Source: Streptomyces megasporus (lineage in GTDB: Bacteria > Actinomycetota > Actinomycetes > Streptomycetales > Streptomycetaceae). From it: a DNA stretch of 64,000 nucleotides. The stretch lies in the NCBI RefSeq assembly GCF_000718985.1, contig NZ_JODL01000024.1:62001-126000 (forward strand), read 5' to 3'. Shown here one piece after another: positions 42,362-50,281 of this stretch (position 1 is its first letter; each line of letters starts with the position of its first letter). The translations under genes were made by a program, and so were the position numbers. Below the pieces are notes generated by a model. It did no database searches. It was not told the origin of the DNA and saw nothing but the letters and a program-made list of their open reading frames with translations.

Positions 42362-43660
42362 TCAGAGCTCGCCGCGCGCCATGGCCGACAGCCGGTCGAA
42401 GACGGAGGCGTCCACCCGTACCCCGTCGTGGGCGTGGGCGTTGGTGATCCAGGGACGCAGCCCGCGGACGTGCGCGGCGGTGCGCAGGGAGTGCTCCCGG
42501 TCGACGTACATGTCGTCGTGGTACACGGCGGCCACCACCGGAACCCGGTTGTCGGCGAGCCGGTCGAGGTCGTACAGCGGGGGCCAGTCGACGCGTTCGG
42601 CCAGCAGGTGGGCGGCGTCGCGCAGCGGCACCAGCGCCGGATCCTCCTCGAAGTGCCAGGGGTAGACCATCTCGCCGGTGAAGCGCAGTGGTCCGCCGCG
42701 GGAGGCGTCGAAGGCGGGGAACTCCTCCCGCACCCGGTGCGCTGACCAGGCGGTGGGCCGGCCGCCCTGGGCGTAGATGGCCTCGTGGAGGACGGCGTAG
42801 AGGGGGCGTTCGGCGAAGGAGACGGTGGACTCCACGCCGCGCAGGAAGGTGTCGGAGAGTTCCGGCCCGTGGGGACCGGGGACGAACGCGGTCTCCAACA
42901 GGTAGTGGATGCGGTCGAACGTCGAGACGCCGCCGAGGGTGATGCCCAGGGTCTGGAAGCGACGCGCGGTGAGGCGCTCGCCGGTGGGCAGGCGCACGTC
43001 GTGCTCGGCCAGGTGGGCGGCCACGGCGTCGGCGAGGCGCTGGTCGCCGGGGTAGCGGTCGAAGTAGCGGGCGTTGTGCTCCAGGACGCGGGCGTAGGCG
43101 GCGCGGTAGACGTCGTCGGCGTGCGCGGTGAGGGCGGGCAGGCCGCCGGTGATCAGCACCTTCTCCAGGCCCTCGGGGGCGAGGGAGAGGTAGCTCAGGG
43201 CGCAGAAGCCGCCGAAGCTCTGGCCGAGGACCGTCCAGGGGCGGTCCTCCTCCCCGTCGGCGGCGAGCCGGCGGCGGAGCAGTTCGGCGTCGCGGACGAT
43301 CGAGTCGGCGCGGAAGTGCGCGAGGTGGTCGGCGGTGGCCGCGGCGTCGGGGTGGACGGCGAGGGTGCGGCGGTCGGCGGGGGTGCTGCGTCCCGTGCCG
43401 CGCTGGTCCATCAGGACGACGCGGTGGTCGCGCAGCGCTCCGCGCAGCCAGGCGCCCGGGGCGTCGGGGCGCTCGGCGCGGTGGCCGGGGCCGCCCTGGA
43501 GCCACAGCAGCCGGGGCAGGTTCTCCCGCTCGCGTCCGGCGGCGGTCACCTCGCGGGCGAACAGGGTGATCGTCTCGCCGTCGGGGCGGGCGTGGTCCAG
43601 GGGCACCTCGAGGGTGTGGTCGGTGAGGACGAGCCCGTTGTGGCGGTGGACGACGTTCAT
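42362..43660 (-). CDS. Alpha/beta hydrolase, proline iminopeptidase-like (S33)
   Basis: The 432-aa hydrolase should release N-terminal proline or another residue from peptides. The oxyanion region is LQGGPGHRAERP, DQRGTGRS follows, and the nucleophile serine lies in LGQSFGGFCAL. The catalytic aspartate is likely in YHDDMYVD and the histidine in NAHAHDGVR, as in S33 peptidases. No signal peptide, so it is cytoplasmic. Its ATG at 43660 is divergent from the glutamine-synthetase-like gene across about 225 bp. Confidence 0.9.
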   Translation of the reverse strand: MNVVHRHNGLVLTDHTLEVPLDHARPDGETITLFAREVTAAGRERENLPRLLWLQGGPGHRAERPDAPGAWLRGALRDHRVVLMDQRGTGRSTPADRRTLAVHPDAAATADHLAHFRADSIVRDAELLRRRLAADGEEDRPWTVLGQSFGGFCALSYLSLAPEGLEKVLITGGLPALTAHADDVYRAAYARVLEHNARYFDRYPGDQRLADAVAAHLAEHDVRLPTGERLTARRFQTLGITLGGVSTFDRIHYLLETAFVPGPHGPELSDTFLRGVESTVSFAERPLYAVLHEAIYAQGGRPTAWSAHRVREEFPAFDASRGGPLRFTGEMVYPWHFEEDPALVPLRDAAHLLAERVDWPPLYDLDRLADNRVPVVAAVYHDDMYVDREHSLRTAAHVRGLRPWITNAHAHDGVRVDASVFDRLSAMARGEL

Positions 43661-43885
43661 GGCGGCCTGCGGTTCCTCGCGTGGTGGTGGGCGGTGTGGT
43701 GTCGGGGCCGGAAGCGGTCCCGGTCCCTTTCGGCACCGTACCGCCACCGCCCTCGGAGCCCGCCCTCCGATCGGGTGGCCTTCCCCGACCGCGCCGGCGA
43801 CGGCGGGAGTCGCCGCGGCCGGCTGCGGCATGATCGCCTCACGGCCGTCCGGGCGGCCGGCCGGTCCGGGCGCGGAGGAGGAGCC

Positions 43886-45298
43886 ATGGAGACGGGGGCG
43901 GCGGAACGCGAACGGGCTCAGCAGAACGCCCGGCACGAGGCCGGCCGGCTGCGGGCCGAGGGCATCCGCGGCATCGCCCTCACCTGGGTGGACAACGCGG
44001 GCATCACCCGCACCAAGACCGTGCCCACCTCCCGGCTCGCGCACGCCGCGCGCTGGGGCGTGGGCATGTCGCCCGTCTTCGACGTCTACACGGTCGACGA
44101 CTCGATCACCACCAGTCGCCACATCGGCGGTCCCTGCGGCGACCTGCGTCTCTTCCCCGACCTGGAACGGTTGACGGCACTGGCCGGACAGCCGGGTTGG
44201 GCATGGGCCCCCGTCGACCGGTACACCCAGCGGGGCGAGCCGTACCCCGCCTGCCAGCGGCTCTTCGCCCGGCGTCAGACCGAGCGCGCCCTGGCCCTCG
44301 GGCTGGAGCCGCGGATGGGCTTCGAGACCGAGTGGACCGTCCTGCGCCGCGACGCCCCGAAGCCGGGGTCCGGGGAGCCCGGGGAGCCCGGAGAGTCCGA
44401 AGAAGACGCCTGGGAGACGCGCTACCCGGACCGCGGTCCCGCGTACGGGATGGCCCGCGTCGTGGCGCTCTCCGACTACCTCGGTGACGTCCTCGGCGCC
44501 CTCCTCGACCAGCACGTCGACGTCCTCCAGCTCCACCCGGAGTACTCGCCGGGGCAGTTCGAGGTGTCCACCGCGCCCTCGGACCCGGTCGGCGCCGCCG
44601 ACCTGGCCGTGCTGGTGCGGGAGACGGTGCGGGCGGTGTCGGCGCGGCACGGGTTGGCCGCCTCCTTCGCCCCCGTCGTCGAGGTCGGGCGGGTCGGCAA
44701 CGGCGGCCACCTCCACCTGAGCCTGTGGCGGGAGGAGAGGAACCTGTGCCGGGGCGGCGAGGGCCCGTTCGGCATGACGGCGGACTGCCAGGCCTTCCTC
44801 GCCGGGGTGCTGCGGGAGCTGCCCGCGCTGCTGGCCGTCGGCGCACCCTCACCCGTCAGCCATCTGCGGCTGGAGCCGTCCCGCTGGGCGGGGGTGTTCC
44901 GGTGCTGGGGCCTGGAGAACCGGGAGGCCGCCCTCCGTTTCATCACCGGGGCGCCGGGCGACCCCGGTGGCGCGAACGCCGAGGTCAAGTGTTTTGACGC
45001 GGCGGCCAACCCCTATCTGGTGACCGGCTGTGTGATCGCCGCCGGACTGGCCGGGATCGCCGACCGTCTGACGCTGCCCGAGCCGGTCTCCGGCGATCCC
45101 GCCGAGCGGGGGGACCAGCCCCGGCTGCCCACCTCGGCGGCCGAGGCGCTGGAGCGCTTCGAGCGCTCCGGCGTGCTCCGCGAGGCCATGGGGGACCCGC
45201 TGTTCGAAGCGTTCGCCGCCGTGCGCCGGGCTGAGATCGAGTTGTTCGCGTCCGCCGCGCCCCAGGACGCGGCGGACGCGGTCCGAGGGAGGTACTGA
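43886..45298 (+). CDS. Glutamine synthetase-like enzyme (type I family)
   Basis: The 470-aa protein has the beta-Grasp N-terminal domain (about 15-115) and catalytic domain of GSI-type enzymes, with the GFETEW metal site, LQLHPEYSPGQFEVS, the HLHLSLW segment and AEVKCFDAAANPYL near the end. The usual adenylylation-site tyrosine region is not evident. Many such Streptomyces proteins are not glutamine synthetases but gamma-glutamylate amines such as ethanolamine or polyamines. The gene overlaps the amidohydrolase start by one base (TGATG), so the two are coupled and probably act on one pathway. Confidence 0.9.
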   Translation: METGAAERERAQQNARHEAGRLRAEGIRGIALTWVDNAGITRTKTVPTSRLAHAARWGVGMSPVFDVYTVDDSITTSRHIGGPCGDLRLFPDLERLTALAGQPGWAWAPVDRYTQRGEPYPACQRLFARRQTERALALGLEPRMGFETEWTVLRRDAPKPGSGEPGEPGESEEDAWETRYPDRGPAYGMARVVALSDYLGDVLGALLDQHVDVLQLHPEYSPGQFEVSTAPSDPVGAADLAVLVRETVRAVSARHGLAASFAPVVEVGRVGNGGHLHLSLWREERNLCRGGEGPFGMTADCQAFLAGVLRELPALLAVGAPSPVSHLRLEPSRWAGVFRCWGLENREAALRFITGAPGDPGGANAEVKCFDAAANPYLVTGCVIAAGLAGIADRLTLPEPVSGDPAERGDQPRLPTSAAEALERFERSGVLREAMGDPLFEAFAAVRRAEIELFASAAPQDAADAVRGRY

Positions 45299-46419
45299 TG
45301 GCCGAGGCGTCCGATCTGCCGCCGTTGGTGGACCACCACTGCCACGGCGTGGTCCGCGGCGACCCGGACGACGAGACGTTCGCGTCGTACCTGGTGGAGG
45401 CGGACTCCCCCGCCGCGCCCGGCACCTCGTACTTCGACACCCAGTTGGGGTTCGCGGTGCGCCGCTGGTGTCCGCCGCTGCTGGACCTGGAGGCCCACTG
45501 CCCGCCCGAGGAGTACCTGGAGCGGCGTCGGGAACTGGGCGCGGCGGAGGTCACGCGGCGGCTGCTGGGCGCGGACGGCATCGCCGACTACGTGGTGGAC
45601 ACCGGCGTGGCCGCCGACCTGACCGGCCCCGACGAGATCGCGGCGGCGGGCGGCGGACGGGCCCACGAGGTGGTGCGGTTGGAGCGGCTGGCCGAGGAGG
45701 CCGCCGACGCCGCGGGCACCGTCGCCTCCTTCCTCGACGTCCTGAACGGCGCCGTGGCGGGGTCCGCGCGCACCGCGGTGGGCTTCAAGTCGGTGGCCGC
45801 CTACCGTCACGGGCTGGACCTCGACCCCGAACCGCCCTCCGACGCCGAGGTGCGGACGGCGGCCGACCGTTGGCTGGTGGACCGGGAGCCCGGCGGCCGG
45901 GTCTTCGACCCCGTCCTGCTGCGCCACCTGCTGTGGTCCGCCGCGCGGACCGGCCTGCCGCTGCAACTGCACACCGGGTTCGGCGACACCGACCTGCGAC
46001 TGGACCGCTGCGACCCGCTGCTGCTCACCGACTTCGTGCGCGCCGTCCGTCCCACCGGCTGCACGCTGGTCCTGCTGCACGGCTACCCCTACCACCGGCA
46101 CGCCGCCTACCTGGCGCACGCCTACCCGCACGTGTACGCCGACGTGGGGTTGGCGCTGAACCACACCGGCGCGCGGGCCGGCGAGGTGCTGGCCGAGGCG
46201 CTGGAGCTGACCCCGTTCGGCAAGCTGCTGTTCTCCACCGACGCCTACGGCCTGCCCGAGCTGTACGTGGTGGGGTCCGCCGTCTTCCGCACCGCCCTGA
46301 CCCGGGTGCTGTCCCGCTGGACGGGCGAGGGGCTGTGGTCCTACGACGACGCCGAGCGGGTGGCCGCCATGGTCTGCGCGGACAACGCCCGGCGCGTGTA
46401 CGGACTCGATCAGGGCTGA
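45298..46419 (+). CDS. Amidohydrolase (FluG N-terminal-like)
   Basis: The 373-aa protein is an amidohydrolase-superfamily TIM barrel with the N-terminal metal motif VDHHCHG, HTGFGDTD, a lysine in VGFKSVAAYR, LLHGYPYHRHAAYLA and the C-terminal aspartate in LLFSTDAYGLPE. It is translationally coupled to the GS-like gene. The two together correspond to the amidohydrolase and GS halves of fungal FluG, here as separate proteins. A hydrolysis of a gamma-glutamyl or related amide is inferred. Confidence 0.88.
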   Translation: MAEASDLPPLVDHHCHGVVRGDPDDETFASYLVEADSPAAPGTSYFDTQLGFAVRRWCPPLLDLEAHCPPEEYLERRRELGAAEVTRRLLGADGIADYVVDTGVAADLTGPDEIAAAGGGRAHEVVRLERLAEEAADAAGTVASFLDVLNGAVAGSARTAVGFKSVAAYRHGLDLDPEPPSDAEVRTAADRWLVDREPGGRVFDPVLLRHLLWSAARTGLPLQLHTGFGDTDLRLDRCDPLLLTDFVRAVRPTGCTLVLLHGYPYHRHAAYLAHAYPHVYADVGLALNHTGARAGEVLAEALELTPFGKLLFSTDAYGLPELYVVGSAVFRTALTRVLSRWTGEGLWSYDDAERVAAMVCADNARRVYGLDQG

Positions 46420-46499
46420 GCCCGGCCCCGGCCGTCCCGAGGCGGGGGCGACGCCGGACGCCCTTCCGGGCCTGCGGACGGCCCGCCCGTGGCATGAGG

Positions 46500-47303
46500 T
46501 CACGTCCGCAGGTGGGAGGCCCCGTTGAGGTCCAGGACCGCGCCCGCGCTCCATTCGGCCTGGGGGGACGCCAGCCACAGCACCGCCGCCGCGACCTCCT
46601 CCGGCGAGGCCACCCGCCCGTAGGGGCTCTGTGCGCGGATCGCCTCGCCCTCGGCCCCCGTCAGCCGGTGGGCGACCCGGTCGGTGTCGATGAAGCCGGG
46701 CGCCACCGAGGTCACGGCGATGCCGTGGGGGGCCAGGGCCACGGCGAGGGACTGGCCCAGCGCGTGCACCGCCGCCTTGGTGGCGCCGTAGGCCGGGTGG
46801 TCCGGTTCGCCGCGGAACGCCCCGCGCGAGCCGATGTTGACGATGCGCCCGCCGGTGCCCTGGTCGATCATCCGTCGGGCGACGGCGTGGCTGAGGTTGG
46901 CGGTGCCCAGCAGGTTGACGGCCGTGTGCTCCCGCCAGGCGGCGCACCACGTGTCGTAGTCCGTGCTCGCGGGCGGGTGCGGGGTGTTGATCGCGGCGTT
47001 GTTCACCAGGACGTCGATGCCGCCCAGTGCCTCGGCCGCCGCGTCCGCGAGGTCCGCGGTCTGTCGCGGGTCGGCCAGGTCCGCGCCGAGCAGCACGTGT
47101 CCGTCGCCCGCCAGCCGGGCCAGGGTGGTCTCGGCGTCCCGCCGGCGGGTTCCGTGGTGGACGGCCACCCGGTCCCCGTTGGCGGCGAACGCCTCGGCCA
47201 CCGCCCTGCCCAGCCCCCGGGACGCGCCGGTGACCAGGACGCGCCGCCCGGTGGCGGGGAAGGCGGGCGCGTCGGCGGTCGTGTCCTGCTCCGGGTACTG
47301 CAC
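46500..47303 (-). CDS. Short-chain dehydrogenase/reductase (FabG-like)
   Basis: The 267-aa protein is a classical SDR: TGASRGLG (about 22-29), NNAAINT in beta-4, the catalytic serine in NIGSRGA and the Tyr-x3-Lys in AYGATKAA. I chose the GTG at 47303, preceded by AGGAG at seven bases; an ATG at 47333 is in frame with a poorer site. It is divergent from another SDR gene at 47493, with a gene remnant in between. Substrate unknown. Confidence 0.88.
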   Translation of the reverse strand: MQYPEQDTTADAPAFPATGRRVLVTGASRGLGRAVAEAFAANGDRVAVHHGTRRRDAETTLARLAGDGHVLLGADLADPRQTADLADAAAEALGGIDVLVNNAAINTPHPPASTDYDTWCAAWREHTAVNLLGTANLSHAVARRMIDQGTGGRIVNIGSRGAFRGEPDHPAYGATKAAVHALGQSLAVALAPHGIAVTSVAPGFIDTDRVAHRLTGAEGEAIRAQSPYGRVASPEEVAAAVLWLASPQAEWSAGAVLDLNGASHLRT

Positions 47304-47369
47304 GGCGGGGCTCCTCACGGGCGGGTGCGTCATGGGCGCCCACACCCTAATGCGGCCGCGTCGGCGGGG

Positions 47370-47461
47370 CCTGGCTCGGCGACGCCGAGTACGTCGAGCG
47401 CCGCGAGCACCTGTGGCTGCGCGCTCTGCTCGACCGAGCGGACCGGCCGATACCCGGTTGA
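47370..47461 (+). pseudogene. Possible coding remnant
   Basis: About 30 codons ending in TGA (47459-47461) read GDAEYVERREHLWLRALLDR and then ADRPIPG with nearly perfect G/C at third positions and a normal protein composition, yet there is no start codon after the upstream stop TAA near 47349. This looks like the C-terminal end of a lost gene. I do not recognise it. Confidence 0.3.
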
Positions 47462-47492
47462 CGCATGGGGCCCGGTCCCGGATGCTGCGACC

Positions 47493-48293
47493 GTGATCGA
47501 CACCGGACTCGCCGAACGGACCGTCCTCGTCACCGGTGCCGCCGCCGGGATCGGCGCCGCGACCGCCCGTGCCTTCGCCGCCCAGGGCGCGCGCGTGGCC
47601 GTCCACCACCTGCCCGCCCAGGACCCACCGCCCACGGGGGTGCGGTGGGAGCACGCCGCTCCGGCCGCGGAGGCGGCCGAGGCGTTGGCCGCCGAGTCGG
47701 ACGGGGCGGTCGCGGTCGCCGCCGACCTGGCCGAACCGGACGCGGCGCGGCGGCTGTTCGACGCGGTGGAGGAGCGCCTGGGGCCGGTCGACGTGCTGGT
47801 GAACAACGCCGCGCACTGTGAGAGTCCGGACACCCTCGCCGAGTTGACCGCAGGCGGCCTGGAGCGCCACTACCGGGTCAACGCGATCGCCCCGGCCCTG
47901 CTGACGGCCGAACTCGCCCGCCGCACGCGGGACCGGACCGGCCGGGTGGGGGACGGCGCGGGCCCGTGCGTGGTGAACGTCTCCACCGACGCCGCGCGCG
48001 CCTTCCCCTCCCAGATCGGGTACGGCACGTCCAAGGCGGCGCTGGAGGCGCTCACCCGGGCCGCCGCCTTGGACCTGGCCCCCGACGGGATCAGGGTCAA
48101 CGCGGTGGCGCCGGGTCCGGTCCAGACGGGGTGGATCGGCGAGGAGATGGTCGAGGAGGTCCGGTCGATCGTGCCCCTGGGGCGGCTGGGCGAGCCCGAG
48201 GACGTCGCCGACGCCGTGGTGTTCCTGGCCTCCCGTCAGGCCCGCTGGATCACCGGGCAGGTCGTCCAGGTCTCCGGCGGCCACGCGCTGTGA
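47493..48293 (+). CDS. Short-chain dehydrogenase/reductase
   Basis: The 266-aa SDR has TGAAAGIG (about 15-22), NNAAH, the catalytic serine in VNVSTDAA and YGTSKAA (Tyr-x3-Lys), and ends with an FabG-like GGHAL. A GTG at 47493 is the best start (VIDTGLAERTVLVTG); no strong Shine-Dalgarno is present. It converges with thiI after about 80 bp. Proximity to the amidohydrolase/GS pair suggests but does not prove a shared pathway. Confidence 0.87.
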   Translation: MIDTGLAERTVLVTGAAAGIGAATARAFAAQGARVAVHHLPAQDPPPTGVRWEHAAPAAEAAEALAAESDGAVAVAADLAEPDAARRLFDAVEERLGPVDVLVNNAAHCESPDTLAELTAGGLERHYRVNAIAPALLTAELARRTRDRTGRVGDGAGPCVVNVSTDAARAFPSQIGYGTSKAALEALTRAAALDLAPDGIRVNAVAPGPVQTGWIGEEMVEEVRSIVPLGRLGEPEDVADAVVFLASRQARWITGQVVQVSGGHAL

Positions 48294-48372
48294 GTTCCCT
48301 CGTCCGCCCGGAGGGCGGCGCGTTCCGCGTCCCCGGGCCGTGGCGGAGCCGAGCGGCGGGGCCGGGCCGGCA

Positions 48373-49584
48373 TCACGCCACGGCCCCGGCCCGTGCCGTC
48401 TCGACGCTCTCCCGCTCGTCCCGGCCGGGGCGCATCACCTGGGCTCGGTCCAGCAGTTCCTCGACGGTGTGCTCCACGTCGAGCCGGTTCTCCAGCCGTA
48501 CGAACTGTCCGGGGGTGGTCCCGGTGGCGACCCGCGGCGGGGTGAGCAGCCGGCAGCAGTCCTCGTCGGGCAGCCGTGAGATGTCGGCGGTGCCGATCCT
48601 GGCGGCCTCCTCCATGATCTCGGTCTTGTCCCAGCCGAGCAGGGGGCGCAGCACCGGCAGGGGGCTGGCCTCGTCGACGGTGGCGATGTTGGACAGGGTC
48701 TGGCTGGCCACCTGGCCGAGGCTGTCGCCGGTCACCAGCGCCCTGGCGCCGACGCGGCGGGCCAGTTCCCCGGCCACCCGGACCATCAGCCGCCGCTGCG
48801 CCATCACTTGGAGCCGGCCCGCGCCGGCGGTGGCCAGGGACCGCTGAGCGGTGCCGATCGGCACGATGTGCAGCCGGGCGTCGGGCTGGTACCGGGTGAG
48901 TTCCCGCACCAGGGCGTAGGCCTTGTACGCGGAGGAGGGGCCGGTGTAGGGGGCGCCGGTGAAGTGCACGAAGTCGCACCGCAGTCCGCGTCGCATGGCA
49001 CGGTGGGCCGCCACGGGCGAGTCGTAGCCGCCCGACAGCAGCACCATGGCACGGCCGCTGGCCCCGACCGGCAGGCCACCCTGTCCGGGGAGCCGTTCGA
49101 CGGAGAGGTGGACCGCGTCCCGATCGACCTCGACCGCGACCTCCACGGACGGGGACGTCAGGTCCACCGGCAGGCCCAACTCCCGCTGGATTCGGGCGCC
49201 GACGAGGGCTGCGAGGTCGCTCGACCGCAGGGGGAAGCTCTTGTCGCGGCGCTTGGCCCGGACCGCGAAGCCACCGGTGGCCGGGGCGCGGTCGCGCAGC
49301 AGGTCGACGGCGGCCTCGGCCACGGTCTCCGGGTCCTTGGCCACCGCGATCGCGGGCTGGATCACGCTGAAGCCCGGCACGCGCCGCACCCGTTCCACCA
49401 TCCGCTCCACCGGGACGGAGCCGGTGAGCACCGTGACGCTGTGTCCGGTGCGGATGCGCACCTCTCCCTCGAGCCCTTCGAGGGCCTTGCGGAGGTTGCG
49501 CTGCAGCAGTTCCTCGAAGCGTCCGCGGTTGCGGCCCTTGAGGACGACCTCGCCGTGCTTGAGCAGAACGCAGGAATGGGCCAT
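48373..49584 (-). CDS. thiI: tRNA 4-thiouridine synthase ThiI
   Basis: The 403-aa enzyme activates U8 of tRNA by adenylation for sulfur transfer. It has an N-terminal ferredoxin-like and THUMP domain (about 60-165) and a PP-loop pyrophosphatase domain with SGGYDSP at 184-190. There is no C-terminal rhodanese domain (E. coli ThiI is about 482 aa), but the CC pair at 343-344 in DEDCCRLL is kept; the second one is at the E. coli position of the catalytic cysteine. Sulfur must come from a separate donor. GGAGG precedes the ATG at 49584. Confidence 0.92.
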   Translation of the reverse strand: MAHSCVLLKHGEVVLKGRNRGRFEELLQRNLRKALEGLEGEVRIRTGHSVTVLTGSVPVERMVERVRRVPGFSVIQPAIAVAKDPETVAEAAVDLLRDRAPATGGFAVRAKRRDKSFPLRSSDLAALVGARIQRELGLPVDLTSPSVEVAVEVDRDAVHLSVERLPGQGGLPVGASGRAMVLLSGGYDSPVAAHRAMRRGLRCDFVHFTGAPYTGPSSAYKAYALVRELTRYQPDARLHIVPIGTAQRSLATAGAGRLQVMAQRRLMVRVAGELARRVGARALVTGDSLGQVASQTLSNIATVDEASPLPVLRPLLGWDKTEIMEEAARIGTADISRLPDEDCCRLLTPPRVATGTTPGQFVRLENRLDVEHTVEELLDRAQVMRPGRDERESVETARAGAVA

Positions 49585-49952
49585 GGCATCCTCCAGACGG
49601 TTCCGGGGGCGCTTTGGGCCCCTCCCGGTCCGTTCGCTGTCCGTGTTCCGAGTCCGTACTCCGACTCCGGCCTCCGTACTACGGCCTCCGTGCTCCGTGC
49701 TCCGACTCCGGCCGTGTCTCACACCGTGGCGTGTGGGCCGGCTCGGCGTCCGCGTCGTCTCCGCAGCGGGCGGCCGGCGCGCGGGCGTGGTTTCCCCACC
49801 TGTCCATTCTCCTTCCCCTCGGTCTGCCGGGGGCTCGACGGCCCCCTTCCCGCCTTAGATCTTGAGCCCGAGTTTGTCAACTTACTTTACGTGATGTATA
49901 TGAAAAGTATTGAAGTCGGAAGATCGTCGGTCGTGTCGGAAGGAGATCCTCG
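49585..49952. other. Intergenic region with short repeats and a promoter
   Basis: About 370 bp. CTCCGACTCCGGCC occurs at 49659-49672 and 49700-49713 inside a stretch (49639-49713) of related short repeats. An AT-rich block from 49874 holds the promoter of the small membrane protein gene. No gene is called. Confidence 0.6.
49874..49902 (+). promoter_or_regulatory. Housekeeping-type promoter
   Basis: TTGTCA (49874-49879), a 17-bp spacer and TATATG (49897-49902) in a locally AT-rich stretch, very close to the sigma-70-type consensus and exceptional for this window. Transcription would start near 49909, about 44 bases before the TTG at 49953. Confidence 0.7.
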
Positions 49953-50132
49953 TTGGCCCCGATGATGTGGCTGCTCATCCCGTTGATCACCGGTATATGC
50001 GCCGTGACCTGGGCCGTTTACGTCCAGCGCCCCCGGCGGGGCGACCTGTGGCACGACTCCGCGCGCTACCGGAGGCTGAACGAGGCGTTCAGTCGTTCGC
50101 TTCCCGAACAGAGCCGGCTCCGAACCCGGTGA
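49953..50132 (+). CDS. 59-aa single-helix membrane protein
   Basis: A small ORF starting at TTG (49953), with AGGAG seven bases upstream; ATG codons at 49962 and 49965 are alternatives but too far from that site. The product has one membrane helix (WLLIPLITGICAVTWAVYV, about 5-23), then a basic, Tyr/Arg-rich cytoplasmic tail with RRGDLWHDSARYRRLNEAFS. The consensus-like promoter and good ribosome-binding site argue it is real. I know of no function. Confidence 0.68.
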   Translation: MAPMMWLLIPLITGICAVTWAVYVQRPRRGDLWHDSARYRRLNEAFSRSLPEQSRLRTR

Positions 50133-50281
50133 GCTCCACGGCGACCCTCGCCGTGCCCGTCGCTCCCGGTACCCGAACCCCTTCAGAGGGTGTGGACCGT
50201 CCGGCCTCGGGAACCTGCTGACCATCGCGCGCCGGGGCACAGGGCCCGGTATCGCGCCGACGGGGCTGAAGGGAGCGGGCG

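Noticed and set aside
40338..43736. An open frame of over 1,100 codons on the minus strand
   Set aside because: The translation is an Arg/Pro-rich repeat-like sequence overlapping two well-supported genes (phosphoesterase and peptidase) in another frame. It is a GC-rich shadow with no domain.
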